Positions 8,334 to 17,585 of a stretch of 64,000 nt of DNA are shown piece after piece. The DNA comes from Paenacidovorax caeni. GTDB taxonomy: Bacteria > Pseudomonadota > Gammaproteobacteria > Burkholderiales > Burkholderiaceae_C. The stretch lies in assembly GCF_001298675.1 (NCBI RefSeq), contig NZ_CYIG01000012.1, positions 1 to 64,000 of the forward strand. The letters run 5' to 3'. The translations under genes and the position numbers were made by a program. Within the stretch, counting starts at the first letter, position 1. Each line of letters starts with the position of its first letter. The notes below the pieces were generated by a model, which saw only the letters and a list, made by a program, of their open reading frames with translations, had not been told where the DNA came from and did not search any database.

Positions 8334-10568
8334 ATGAGCACCCAACAACCCACTATCATCTACACCCTGACCGACGAAGCACCGCGCCTGGCCACGGCAT
8401 CGTTCCTGCCCATCGTGCGCGCGTTTGCCGCCCAGGCTGGCATCAACGTGGCCGAGAGCGACATCTCGGTGGCCGGTCGCATTCTGGGCCAGTTCCCTGA
8501 ATACCTGAGCGAGGCGCAGCGCGCGCCTGACAACCTGGCCGAGCTGGGCAAGCTGACGCTACGTCCTGAAGCCAACATCATCAAGCTGCCCAACATCAGC
8601 GCCTCTGTGGCCCAGCTCAAGGCTGCGATCAAGGAGCTGCAGGACAAGGGCTACAAAGTGCCCGACTTCCCGGAAAACCCGGCGACCGAGGAAGAGAAAG
8701 ACATCCGCGCCCGCTACAACAAGTGCATTGGCAGCGCGGTGAACCCGGTGCTGCGCGAAGGCAACTCCGACCGACGCGCGCCCAAGGCCGTGAAGGAATA
8801 CGCGCGCAAGAATCCGCACAGCATGGCCGAGTGGAGCCAGGCCTCGCGCTCGCACGTCTCGCACATGCACTCCGGTGACTTCTACCACGGGGAAAAGTCC
8901 ATGACCCTGGACAAGGCCCGCGACGTGAAGATGGAACTGATCACCAAGAGCGGCAAGGCCATCGTGCTTAAGCCCAAGGTCAGCCTGCTCGACCGCGAAG
9001 TGATCGACAGCATGTTCATGAGCAAGAAGGCCCTGCTGGCCTTCTACGAGAAGGAAATCGAGGACGCGCGTAAGACCGGCGTGATGTTCTCGCTGCACGT
9101 CAAGGCGACGATGATGAAGGTGTCGCACCCCATCGTGTTCGGCCACTGCGTGCGCATCTTCTACAAGGAAGCGTTTGAGAAACACGGCAAGCTGTTCGAC
9201 GAGCTGGGCATCAACGTCAACAACGGCATGGTCGATCTGTACAACAAGATCGCCACGCTGCCGCAGAGCCAGCAGGACGAGATCAAGCGCGACCTGCACG
9301 CCTGCCACGAGCACCGCCCCGAGCTGGCCATGGTGGATTCGGCCAAGGGCATCACCAACTTCCACTCGCCCAACGACATCATCGTGGACGCCTCCATGCC
9401 CGCCATGATCCGCAACGGCGGCAAGATGTGGGACGCCAATGGCCGCCTGAAGGACGTGAAGGCTGTGATGCCCGAATCCACCTTCGCCCGTATCTACCAG
9501 GAGATGATCAACTTCTGCAAGTGGCACGGCGCGTTCGATCCCAAGACCATGGGCACGGTGCCCAACGTTGGCCTGATGGCGCAGCAGGCTGAGGAATATG
9601 GCTCGCACGACAAGACCTTCGAGATCCCCGAAGACGGCGTGGCCAACATCACCGATCTGGCTACCGGCGAAGTGCTGATGAGCCAGAACGTGGAGCAGGG
9701 CGACATCTGGCGCATGTGTCAGGTGAAGGACGCCGCCATCCGCGACTGGGTCAAGCTGGCTGTGACGCGCGCGCGCAACTCCGGCATGCCCGTGGTGTTC
9801 TGGCTGGATTCCTACCGCCCGCACGAGAAGGAACTCATCACCAAGGTGAAGATGTACCTGCACGAGCACGACACCACCGGCCTGGACATCCAGATCATGA
9901 GCCAGGTGCGCGCCATGCGCTACACGCTGGAGCGCGTGATCCGCGGCCTGGATACCATCAGCGCCACCGGCAACATCCTGCGCGACTACCTGACCGACCT
10001 GTTCCCCATCATGGAACTGGGCACCAGCGCCAAGATGCTGTCCATCGTGCCCCTGATGGCCGGCGGTGGTATGTATGAAACAGGTGCTGGCGGCTCTGCG
10101 CCCAAGCACGTGCAGCAGCTGGTGGAAGAAAACCACCTGCGCTGGGACTCGCTGGGTGAATTCCTGGCATTGGCCGTGTCATTCGAGGACCTGGGCCTGA
10201 AGAACAACAACGCCCGCGCCAAGCTGCTGGCCAAGACGCTGGACGCCGCCACCGGCAAGCTGCTGGACAACAACAAGGGCCCGAGCCCGAAGACCGGCCA
10301 GCTTGACAACCGCGGCAGCCAGTTCTACCTGTCGCTGTACTGGGCGCAGGAGCTGGCTGCGCAGTCCGAGGACAAGGAGCTGGCCGCCAAGTTCGCGCCC
10401 CTGGCACAGAAACTGGCCGACAACGAGCAGAAGATCGTGGAAGAGCTGAACGCCGTCCAGGGCAAGCCGGCCGACATTGGTGGCTACTACCTGCCCGACG
10501 CTGCCAAGCTCGACGCCGTGATGCGCCCGAGCGCCACGTTCAACGCAGCCCTGGCAGTACTCGCCTGA
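8334..10568 (+). CDS. icd2: NADP-dependent isocitrate dehydrogenase, monomeric type
   Basis: Oxidises isocitrate to 2-oxoglutarate and CO2 with NADP in the TCA cycle. The 744-residue length and motifs such as [23 protein letters not shown]-like [33 protein letters not shown] and [11 protein letters not shown] identify the large monomeric enzyme, which is not homologous in length or sequence to the common dimeric enzyme. It has a purine-rich ribosome site (AAAGAGAGAC) and its own terminator. A different, dimeric-type isocitrate dehydrogenase lies only 1 kb downstream at 11634, so the organism carries both. The gene symbol is conventional for the monomeric form. Confidence 0.95.
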   Translation: MSTQQPTIIYTLTDEAPRLATASFLPIVRAFAAQAGINVAESDISVAGRILGQFPEYLSEAQRAPDNLAELGKLTLRPEANIIKLPNISASVAQLKAAIKELQDKGYKVPDFPENPATEEEKDIRARYNKCIGSAVNPVLREGNSDRRAPKAVKEYARKNPHSMAEWSQASRSHVSHMHSGDFYHGEKSMTLDKARDVKMELITKSGKAIVLKPKVSLLDREVIDSMFMSKKALLAFYEKEIEDARKTGVMFSLHVKATMMKVSHPIVFGHCVRIFYKEAFEKHGKLFDELGINVNNGMVDLYNKIATLPQSQQDEIKRDLHACHEHRPELAMVDSAKGITNFHSPNDIIVDASMPAMIRNGGKMWDANGRLKDVKAVMPESTFARIYQEMINFCKWHGAFDPKTMGTVPNVGLMAQQAEEYGSHDKTFEIPEDGVANITDLATGEVLMSQNVEQGDIWRMCQVKDAAIRDWVKLAVTRARNSGMPVVFWLDSYRPHEKELITKVKMYLHEHDTTGLDIQIMSQVRAMRYTLERVIRGLDTISATGNILRDYLTDLFPIMELGTSAKMLSIVPLMAGGGMYETGAGGSAPKHVQQLVEENHLRWDSLGEFLALAVSFEDLGLKNNNARAKLLAKTLDAATGKLLDNNKGPSPKTGQLDNRGSQFYLSLYWAQELAAQSEDKELAAKFAPLAQKLADNEQKIVEELNAVQGKPADIGGYYLPDAAKLDAVMRPSATFNAALAVLA

Positions 10569-10603
10569 TGCGCGTTGGCGCCGCTGCGCGCCACGCCCGT
10601 GCC

Positions 10604-10632
10604 AAAAGGCCACCCTCGGGTGGCCTTTTTTG
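10604..10632 (+). terminator. Terminator of monomeric isocitrate dehydrogenase gene
   Basis: AAAAGGCCACCC (10604-10615) pairs perfectly with GGGTGGCCTTTT (10618-10629) over a two-base centre and continues into T residues. It lies 35 bases after the stop and could also work on the opposite strand for the DUF192 gene. Confidence 0.9.
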
Positions 10633-10636
10633 TGCC

Positions 10637-10684
10637 GAATTGAGCTCTAGCGCTCTGCCAGCAAGCGCTAGCCGCTATCGTTTA
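10637..10684 (-). repeat. Dispersed palindromic element, copy 4
   Basis: On the minus strand it reads CGATAGCGGCTAGCGCTTGC, then TGGCAGAGCGCTAGAG. The arms CTAGCGCT and AGCGCTAG can form a hairpin. It supplies the stop codon of the DUF192 gene at 10675-10677. Confidence 0.85.
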
Positions 10685-11127
10685 AAGAGCGAGCCGCCGA
10701 GCTTGCTGCCCGCCTTGATGCCGCGCTTGGCGAACCAGCCCTGGTTCATCTCCAGCACATAGCGCACCGGCTTGGCCGAGCAGTGCGAGTCGTCGGTCTG
10801 CGGCTTCATGTCGGCCAGGTTGACGATGGTGCCGTCGTCCGCCACGAAGGCGGCCGTCAGTGGTAGCAGCGTGTTGCGCATCCAGAAGCACTGGGTGGCG
10901 GGCTGCTCGAAGACGAACAGCATGCCCTCCTGTGCGGGCATGTCCTGGCGGAACATCAGGCCTGTCTGCCGCGCGGCGTCTGATGCGGCCACCTGGGCGT
11001 CGATACGGTACATACCGGCCGTCAGCTCCACGCGCGGCAGGTTCATCTGCGGGCCGGGCTGTGCCGGGGCGGTGCTGCACACCAGGGCGAGAAAGAGGGG
11101 GGCTAAGCGCAGGGCAGGCAGTTGCAT
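10675..11127 (-). CDS. DUF192 family secreted protein
   Basis: A 150-residue protein with an N-terminal signal peptide (about 1-24, hydrophobic core LAPLFLALVCSTAPAQ) and a DUF192 domain, recognisable from TGLMFRQDMPAQEGMLFVF, CFWMRNTLLPLTAAFV and IVNLADMKPQT. The family is widespread in Proteobacteria and archaea; its biochemical function is not established. It is probably exported to the periplasm. The stop codon lies inside a dispersed palindromic element. It sits convergent to the monomeric isocitrate dehydrogenase gene, and a bidirectional terminator separates it from the small gene upstream. Confidence 0.9.
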   Translation of the reverse strand: MQLPALRLAPLFLALVCSTAPAQPGPQMNLPRVELTAGMYRIDAQVAASDAARQTGLMFRQDMPAQEGMLFVFEQPATQCFWMRNTLLPLTAAFVADDGTIVNLADMKPQTDDSHCSAKPVRYVLEMNQGWFAKRGIKAGSKLGGSLFKR

Positions 11128-11154
11128 AGGACGTGGTCAAGAAATGGCGCGGAT

Positions 11155-11195
11155 GAAAAAAGCCCGCAAAACGGCTATTTTGCGGGCTTTTGCGT
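11155..11195. terminator. Bidirectional terminator between the small Lys-rich gene and the DUF192 gene
   Basis: AAAGCCCGCAAAA (11159-11171) and TTTTGCGGGCTTT (11178-11190) form a perfect 13-bp stem with a 6-base loop. A-rich and T-rich flanks on both sides let it work in both directions. On the minus strand it would end the transcript of the small gene at 11228-11437. Confidence 0.88.
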
Positions 11196-11227
11196 GCGCC
11201 CATGGAGAGGGCGCCATCGGGCGTGGA

Positions 11228-11437
11228 TTAAGCGGCCGACTTCTTCTTGGAGCGCTTCTTGGCGTGCTTCTTGCCAGCCTTGTGGGCCTTGGCAGCCTTG
11301 GCTTCGGGGGCCGGAGCGGCGCTGGCAGGCGCGGCAGACACGGCCGGAGCCAGGGGGGCGGCGGGAGCAGCAGGGGCTTGTGCGAAGGCACCAGCGCAGA
11401 GCAGGCCCGTCGTCAGGAGTGCGAGGAGTTTTTTCAT
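11228..11437 (-). CDS. Small secreted Ala/Pro/Lys-rich protein
   Basis: A 69-residue protein of unknown function. It has a typical signal peptide (MKKLLALLTTGLLCAGAFAQ, cleavage likely after AFA), an Ala/Pro-rich stretch of about 25 residues and a C-terminal tail rich in Lys (KKHAKKRSKKKS). After export it would be a very basic peptide of about 49 residues in the periplasm or outside the cell. An upstream in-frame ATG would add three residues; the start at MKKLL is preferred because it begins a classic signal sequence. It has its own terminator. I do not recognise a family. Confidence 0.7.
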   Translation of the reverse strand: MKKLLALLTTGLLCAGAFAQAPAAPAAPLAPAVSAAPASAAPAPEAKAAKAHKAGKKHAKKRSKKKSAA

Positions 11438-11633
11438 ATATGCCATTTCCTTGACAGACTAGGGAGGGGGTGACGTGCGGCGCGTAAGGCCGCGCTGCCC
11501 TTGCTTAACGGCGCTTTTCACCGCGCCGTTGACAAGGAGAGCACCGGTATTTTGTCGCTAGAATTTCCCCGCTCCGGGGAAGAACGGCCCTGTGGCGTTT
11601 CTTTTTTTGCCTGCCACAAGGAGACACAAGCGC

Positions 11634-12893
<1,260 letters not shown>

Positions 12894-12936
12894 TCCGCGC
12901 TGCCGCGCCCTTGGCACCTTGCCAGGGGCGATGAAC

Positions 12937-12976
12937 AAAAAGCCCTGCCAGGTTGCTCTTGCGCAGGGCTTTTTTT
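12937..12976 (+). terminator. icd terminator
   Basis: AAAAAGCCCTGC (12937-12948) pairs with GCAGGGCTTTTT (12963-12974) across a 14-base loop, with seven T in total at the 3' side. It lies about 45 bases after the icd stop. Confidence 0.88.
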
Positions 12977-13034
12977 GGAGTGCGAGCCCCCTGTTCAGGC
13001 GTTTTGCAGCGCACTGAACTGTGGGGGGGGGCGC

Positions 13035-14243
13035 TTACAGACCGAGCACCTTGGCCACGTAGTCAGCGTCCTTGTCGCCCCGGCCGGACAGGTTCACCAG
13101 GATGTGCTGGTCCGGGCGCAGCGTGGGCGCCACGCGCATTGCCCAGGCCACGGCATGGGCGCTTTCCAGCGCGGGGATGATGCCTTCCACGCGCGAGAGC
13201 TGCATGAAGGCGTCCAGGCACTCCTTGTCGGTCACCGATTCGTACTGCACGCGGCCAATGTCCTTGAGGTAGCTGTGCTGCGGCCCCACGCCGGGGTAGT
13301 CCAGACCCGAGGCGATGCTGTGCACGGCGGCGGGTACGCCCGGCGCATCCTCGAGCACGTAGCACTTCATGCCGTGGATCTCGCCGGGCTTGCCCATGCT
13401 CAGGGTGGCGGCGTGGCGCCCGGGCTTGTCCGTGCCTTCGCCCGAAGGCTCGACGCCCACCAGCTTCACGTCTGCGTCCTTCAGGAAGGCGGTGAACATG
13501 CCCATGGCGTTGGAGCCACCGCCCACGCAGGCCGTCACGTAGTCCGGCAGGCGGCCATGCTTGGCCAGGAACTGCTCGCGCGCCTCGCGGCCGATGATGC
13601 TCTGGAAGTCGCGCACCATCATCGGGAACGGGTGCGGGCCCACCACCGAGCCGATGGCGTAGAGGTAGTCGGTGGGGTTGGTCAGGTACTCCTCGAAGGC
13701 GCTGTCCACGGCTTCCTTCAGCGTGGCGGCGCCGCGCGTCACGGCCACGAGCTTGCAGCCCAGGATGCGCATCTTGGTAACGTTGGGGTGCTCCTTCTCG
13801 ATATCCACCTGGCCCATGTGAATCTCGCACGGAATGCCCACCAGCGCGCAGGCCGTGGCCAGCGCCACGCCGTGTTGGCCGGCGCCGGTCTCGGCGATCA
13901 CTTTCTTCTTGCCCATGAACTTGGCCAGCAGCGCTTCGCCCAGGCAGTGGTTGATCTTGTGCGCGCCGGTGTGGTTCAGGTCCTCGCGCTTGAGGTGGAT
14001 TTGCGCGCCGCCCAGCAGCCCCGACAGGCGCTTGGCATGAAAAATCGGGCTGGGGCGGCCCACGTAGTCAGCGAACAACTGCGCCAGCTCGTCCTGGAAA
14101 TCCTGGCGCTGGGTGATCTCGGCATAGGCGGCGTTGATGTCGTCCATGGCCTGCTTGAGGTGCGGCGGCACCAACTGGCCCCCGTAGGGACCGAAGAAAC
14201 CAGCAGCGTCAGGCATGGGGGCGAAGGAGGTAGAGGCTGTCAT
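13035..14243 (-). CDS. trpB: Tryptophan synthase beta-subunit-like protein (stand-alone)
   Basis: PLP enzyme that in canonical form joins indole and serine to tryptophan. The 402-residue protein has [17 protein letters not shown] with the PLP lysine, [19 protein letters not shown], the phosphate-binding [26 protein letters not shown] and a C-terminal LSGRGDKD. Length and motifs fit TrpB, but several stretches differ from the usual enzyme as I recall it, for example HCLGEALL after the lysine and [16 protein letters not shown]. No trpA or trpF is adjacent, so it may be a paralogue that works without TrpA. It stands alone, convergent with icd, after a run of nine G near its 3' end. Confidence 0.85.
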   Translation of the reverse strand: MTASTSFAPMPDAAGFFGPYGGQLVPPHLKQAMDDINAAYAEITQRQDFQDELAQLFADYVGRPSPIFHAKRLSGLLGGAQIHLKREDLNHTGAHKINHCLGEALLAKFMGKKKVIAETGAGQHGVALATACALVGIPCEIHMGQVDIEKEHPNVTKMRILGCKLVAVTRGAATLKEAVDSAFEEYLTNPTDYLYAIGSVVGPHPFPMMVRDFQSIIGREAREQFLAKHGRLPDYVTACVGGGSNAMGMFTAFLKDADVKLVGVEPSGEGTDKPGRHAATLSMGKPGEIHGMKCYVLEDAPGVPAAVHSIASGLDYPGVGPQHSYLKDIGRVQYESVTDKECLDAFMQLSRVEGIIPALESAHAVAWAMRVAPTLRPDQHILVNLSGRGDKDADYVAKVLGL

Positions 14244-14274
14244 CGCTGTGCAAAAGAAGTGGTTAGGAATTCAG

Positions 14275-14325
14275 TTTTGATAGCTGCCAGCGCTTTTCTG
14301 GCAAGGGCTTGAGGGCGATTTGCGC
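14275..14325 (+). repeat. Dispersed palindromic element, copy 5
   Basis: Reads GTTTTGATAGCTGCCAGCGC, then TTTTCTGGCAAGGGCTTGAG and GGCGATTT. It lies about 30 bases upstream of the trpB start, in the 274-base gap before mmsB, in which nothing else is recognisable. Confidence 0.92.
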
Positions 14326-14517
14326 CGCATGCGGTCACCCATGCCATGGAGCGCCCGCAACGGCGCAAAGCAATATACGCGCAGATGCGGGGCCTGGGGC
14401 CGGCCAGCGCATCAGGGCTTGCCCCAGCGCAAAACCCGCAGGGTTCCATGGCAGAAGGGCGCCGCAGCCATGCGCTGCGGCGCCCGTGTCAGGCGAGTAA
14501 AACCGGGCCTGCGTGCC

Positions 14518-15414
14518 TCAGCCCTGCTTTTGCAGCATCTTGATCACGCTGGAGAAATCTTCGCCCCCATGCCCGGCGATGCTGTGCGCCGCGTAGATCG
14601 CGCGTGCCAGCCCGCCCAGCGGCGTGGCGGCCTTCACGGCCATGGCGTTTTCCTGTGCCAGGCCCAGGTCCTTGAGCATCAGGTCGGTGCCGAAGCCGCC
14701 CGTGTAGCCCTTGCTGGCGGGGGCGTTCTCGTGCACGCCGGGGAAGGGGTTGTACTTCTCCAGTGCCCAGTTGCCACCCGAGCTGCGGCGCATGATCTCG
14801 CTCAGCACCTTGGGGTCGAGGCCGTTGGCCACACCGAGGGCGATGGCTTCGCTGGTGCCGGCCATGAGGATGCCGAGCAGCATGTTGTTGCAGATCTTGG
14901 CGGTCTGGCCCGCGCCCACGCTGCCGGCGTGGAAGATGTTGGCGCCCATCTTTTCCAGCAGCGGGCGGGCACGCTCCAGATCGGCGTTGCTGCCGCCCAC
15001 CATGAAGGTCAGGGTGCCGGCAATGGCGCCGCCGGTGCCGCCGGAGACGGGGGCGTCGATGAAGGCAATGCCTGCGGCCTCTGCGGCCTTGGCCACCTTC
15101 TGGCTGGTGGCGGCGGCGATGGTCGAGCTGTCGATCACCAGCGCGCCCTTGGCGATGCTGGCCAGCAGGCCGGGCTGGCCGTCGCGGCCGAGGAACAGGC
15201 CCTCCACGTGCTGGCTGGCGGGCAGCATGGTGACGACCGCCTCGGCGCCTTGCACGGCGGCTTGCGCGCTGGCCGCGGCCTGGCCGCCTTCGGCGACTAC
15301 TTTGGCCACGGCGTCCTGGCTCAGGTCGAAGGCCTTGACGCTGTGGCCGGCCTTGACGAGGTTGATGGCCATGGGGGCGCCCATGTTGCCCAGACCGATG
15401 AATGCGATTTGCAT
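14518..15414 (-). CDS. mmsB: 3-hydroxyisobutyrate dehydrogenase
   Basis: Oxidises 3-hydroxyisobutyrate to methylmalonate semialdehyde with NAD in valine breakdown. The 298-residue protein has the Rossmann motif GLGNMGAPMA at residues 7-16, the substrate motif DAPVSGGTGGA near 120 and the catalytic lysine region GAGQTAKICNN near 165-175. The ATG at 15414 follows GGAGAC and gives the usual N-terminus MQIAFIGLG; the longer frame upstream runs through a repeat. It belongs with the acyl-CoA dehydrogenase at 16184 and mmsA at 17584, the neighbouring steps of the pathway. Confidence 0.95.
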   Translation of the reverse strand: MQIAFIGLGNMGAPMAINLVKAGHSVKAFDLSQDAVAKVVAEGGQAAASAQAAVQGAEAVVTMLPASQHVEGLFLGRDGQPGLLASIAKGALVIDSSTIAAATSQKVAKAAEAAGIAFIDAPVSGGTGGAIAGTLTFMVGGSNADLERARPLLEKMGANIFHAGSVGAGQTAKICNNMLLGILMAGTSEAIALGVANGLDPKVLSEIMRRSSGGNWALEKYNPFPGVHENAPASKGYTGGFGTDLMLKDLGLAQENAMAVKAATPLGGLARAIYAAHSIAGHGGEDFSSVIKMLQKQG

Positions 15415-15449
15415 GGTGTTGTCTCCTGTGGTGTGTGAAAAGGAACTAC

Positions 15450-15500
15450 GGTTTTGATAGCTGCTAGCGCTTGACTGGCAAGCGATAGAGGCGAAAAACA
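15450..15500 (+). repeat. Dispersed palindromic element, copy 6
   Basis: Reads GTTTTGATAGCTGCTAGCGC, then TTGACTGGCAAGCGATAG and AGGCGAAAAA. CTAGCGCTTG and CAAGCGATAG form a near-perfect hairpin. It occupies the gap between mmsB and the TfoX-domain gene. Confidence 0.93.
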
Positions 15501-15510
15501 CTGATAAAAA

Positions 15511-15894
15511 TCATGCGGCGCGCTCCTTGCGCCGCCGCGGTGTTGCCTTGGCCTGCGGGTTGTAGGCGAGGGCGGTGTCCACCCAGTGCTGCCACTGCAC
15601 GCGCGTGGCGTAGCCCGCGGGCTCGATCCAGAAGTAGCCGGGCATGCCGCCGCGCGGGTCCAGCGCGCGCACGCCGGGCTGCTCGGCCACGGCGGCGTGC
15701 TGCGCAGGCGGCAGGCGCACCAGCAGGTCTTCGCCCTTGACGGCCAGGCACAGCTTGCCGTCCACCATGAAGGCGTGGCAGCCGAACAGTGGCCGCTCCT
15801 CCACCGTGGCCTGCGCACCCAGGCGCTCTGCCAGTGCGTTCTGCACGGCGGCGATGAGCTGCAAGGTTTCACTGGCCAGGGGGCGGGCGGGCAT
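15511..15894 (-). CDS. TfoX N-terminal domain protein
   Basis: A 127-residue protein made of a single TfoX N-terminal domain: RPLFGCHAFMVDGKLCLAVKGEDLLVRL in the first half and RGGMPGYFWIEPAGYA in the second. In Haemophilus and Vibrio full-length TfoX/Sxy controls competence, but short single-domain relatives like this are common and of unknown function. It starts one base after the stop of the zinc-ribbon gene upstream, so the two are co-translated units within the valine cluster. The C-terminus is basic (RRRKER), which could allow nucleic acid contact, but that is a guess. Confidence 0.82.
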   Translation of the reverse strand: MPARPLASETLQLIAAVQNALAERLGAQATVEERPLFGCHAFMVDGKLCLAVKGEDLLVRLPPAQHAAVAEQPGVRALDPRGGMPGYFWIEPAGYATRVQWQHWVDTALAYNPQAKATPRRRKERAA

Positions 15895-15895
15895 G

Positions 15896-16162
15896 TCAGT
15901 CCTTGGCGTAACGGGCCAAAAAATCGTTCAGGGTGCTGGGGTCGTCCTGGCGAAACACCATGCCGCACGCCCGGCACATCTGAAACTGGTTGCCACGCAG
16001 CGCGACCCCGTGGGTGGCGCGTAGCCACTTCAGGGGGCGCCCGGTGGGCTGGAACGGGCCGCTGGGTGGCTCGGCGCCCAACTGCAGCGTCAATGCCTCC
16101 AGCGCGTCGCTGCCGCACCCCGGGCAGTGCATGAAGCGGGTCTCGGTAAAGAGATGCTGCAT
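15896..16162 (-). CDS. Small zinc-ribbon protein of unknown function
   Basis: An 88-residue protein with two cysteine pairs, CPGC at about residues 13-16 and CRAC at about 62-65, spaced as in a zinc ribbon. Between them is a stretch with LKWLRATHGVALRGNQF. No family is recognised with certainty. Translation could also begin at the second Met, directly before HCPGCG, giving 78 residues. It sits between the acyl-CoA dehydrogenase (21 bases downstream of it) and the TfoX-domain gene, in the same direction, so it is probably transcribed with the valine genes, though nothing ties it to that pathway. Confidence 0.7.
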   Translation of the reverse strand: MQHLFTETRFMHCPGCGSDALEALTLQLGAEPPSGPFQPTGRPLKWLRATHGVALRGNQFQMCRACGMVFRQDDPSTLNDFLARYAKD

Positions 16163-16183
16163 GGGGCGGGCCAGGGTGGTGCT

Positions 16184-17350
16184 TTAACGGATCACGTCGG
16201 GTGCGTCGCCGTCGAGCATGCGCCGCCCGATGATGACGCGCATGATCTCGTTCGTGCCTTCCAGAATCTGGTGCACGCGCGCATCGCGCAGCAGGCGCTC
16301 CAGCGGGTATTCGCGGATGTAGCCGTAGCCGCCGTGCAACTGCAGCGCTTCGTTCACCACGGTAAAGCCCGCATCGGTGGCGAAGCGCTTGGCCATGGCG
16401 CAGTAGGTGCTGGCGTCGGGTGCGCCCGCGTCCAGCTTGCTGGCGGCCAGGCGCACCATCTGGCGTGCGGCGACCAGTTCGGTGGCCATGTCGGCCAGCT
16501 TGAACTGCAGCGCCTGGAAGCTGGCCAGGGCTTTGCCAAACTGCTTGCGCTCTTGCATGTAGCGCTGGGCGTGGCCCAGGGCACCTTGGGCGGCGCCGAC
16601 CGAGCAGGTGGCGATGTTGATGCGCCCGCCGTCCAGGCCCTTCATGGCGATCTTGAAGCCCTCGCCCTCGCGGCCCAGCAGGTGGTTGGCGGGAATGCGC
16701 ACGTTGTCAAAGCTGATCTGGCGCGTGGGCTGGCTGTTCCAGCCCATTTTTTCTTCTTTCTTGCCGTAGTGGATGCCGGGCAGGTTCGCGGGCACGGCAA
16801 AGGCGCTGATGCCGCCTGCGCCCGATTGCGCATCGCCCGTGCGGGCCATGAGCACCAGCACGTCGGTGGACCCGGCACCGCTGATGAAGGCTTTGCTGCC
16901 GTTGATCACGTACTCGTGCCCGACCAGTTCGGCGCGGGTCTTGATACTGGCGGCGTCGGAGCCGCTGCCGGGCTCCGTCAGGCAGTAGCTGGCCAGTTTT
17001 TGTCCGCTGGTGAGCGGCTCGCCCCATTCGGCGCGCACTTCATCGGTGGCCCAGGTGCCGAGCATCCAGGTCGCCATGTTGTGGATGGTGATGAAGGCGG
17101 TGGTACTGGGATCGACGGCGGCCAGCTCCTCGAACACCAGCGTGGCGTCGAGCCGGGGCAGGGCGAGGCCGCCTGCGCTCTCGGGTGCGTACAGGCCGCA
17201 AAAACCCAGCTCGCCCGCCTTGGCAATGGCCTCACGCGGGAAGGTGCCCTGGGCGTCCCACTCGGCGGCGTGGGGGGCCAGCTCCGCCTGGGCGAATTGG
17301 CGCGCCGTATCGGCAAAGGCGCGCTGGTCTTCGGTCAGTTCAAAGTCCAC
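16184..17350 (-). CDS. Acyl-CoA dehydrogenase, probable isobutyryl-CoA dehydrogenase
   Basis: FAD enzyme that introduces a double bond into a short-chain acyl-CoA. The 388-residue protein has the family motifs YCLTEPGSGSDA near 134-145, the FAD-binding QPTRQISFDNVRIP near 210-225, and LEGTNEIMRVIIGR near 365-378, which includes the catalytic Glu of the EGT motif. Its place between mmsA and mmsB points to isobutyryl-CoA as substrate, the third step of valine degradation. An enoyl-CoA hydratase and 3-hydroxyisobutyryl-CoA hydrolase for the intervening steps are not in the window. Substrate assignment is inferred from context. Confidence 0.9.
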   Translation of the reverse strand: MDFELTEDQRAFADTARQFAQAELAPHAAEWDAQGTFPREAIAKAGELGFCGLYAPESAGGLALPRLDATLVFEELAAVDPSTTAFITIHNMATWMLGTWATDEVRAEWGEPLTSGQKLASYCLTEPGSGSDAASIKTRAELVGHEYVINGSKAFISGAGSTDVLVLMARTGDAQSGAGGISAFAVPANLPGIHYGKKEEKMGWNSQPTRQISFDNVRIPANHLLGREGEGFKIAMKGLDGGRINIATCSVGAAQGALGHAQRYMQERKQFGKALASFQALQFKLADMATELVAARQMVRLAASKLDAGAPDASTYCAMAKRFATDAGFTVVNEALQLHGGYGYIREYPLERLLRDARVHQILEGTNEIMRVIIGRRMLDGDAPDVIR

Positions 17351-17377
17351 GGGCGTGTCTCCTGCTTTTGTTCTGCT

Positions 17378-17430
17378 TTGGTTTTAATAGCTGCCAGCGC
17401 TTGCTGGACGGGCGTTATAGGCTGTTTTTA
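17378..17430 (+). repeat. Dispersed palindromic element, copy 7
   Basis: Reads GGTTTTAATAGCTGCCAGCG, then CTTGCTGGACGGGCGTTATA and GGCTGTTTTTA. Its complement is almost identical over 40 bases to the copy inside prmB at 46745-46796, which makes these two the closest pair in the window. Confidence 0.93.
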
Positions 17431-17510
17431 TTCACAATATCCTGCACATCACGCGCAACGCATGAAACCGGCGCGGCCCAAGCGCGGGCAGCCGCGCAAG
17501 GGCCGCCCCG

Positions 17511-17585
17511 CCGCGCTGGCTGCGTCCCCCTCCGACGCGAAGCGTCAGAGAGGGGGAAGGCGCGGAGCGACTCAGGGGGTGTTTC
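17511..17585 (-). repeat. Second dispersed palindromic repeat, copy 1
   Basis: CGCTGGCTGCGTCCCCCTCC is followed by GACGC-GAA-GCGTC, AGAGAGGGGG and, after more GC-rich bases, GGGGGTGTTTC. The centre forms a hairpin extended by pairing of CCCCCTC with GAGGGGG. It ends at the mmsA stop codon. A related copy lies at 35208-35266 in the same position relative to pcuAC. It may act as a terminator or 3' stabiliser of the minus-strand transcript. Confidence 0.85.

Noticed and set aside
8559-10136. 525-codon minus-strand frame opposite the monomeric isocitrate dehydrogenase gene
   Set aside because: Shadow frame of a highly biased coding sequence; the product is His/Val/Leu-rich with no family similarity.
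11507-11564. A complete sigma-70 promoter for the dimeric icd gene using TTGACA at 11529
   Set aside because: The nearest -10-like words are 13 and 24 bases away, outside the workable spacing.
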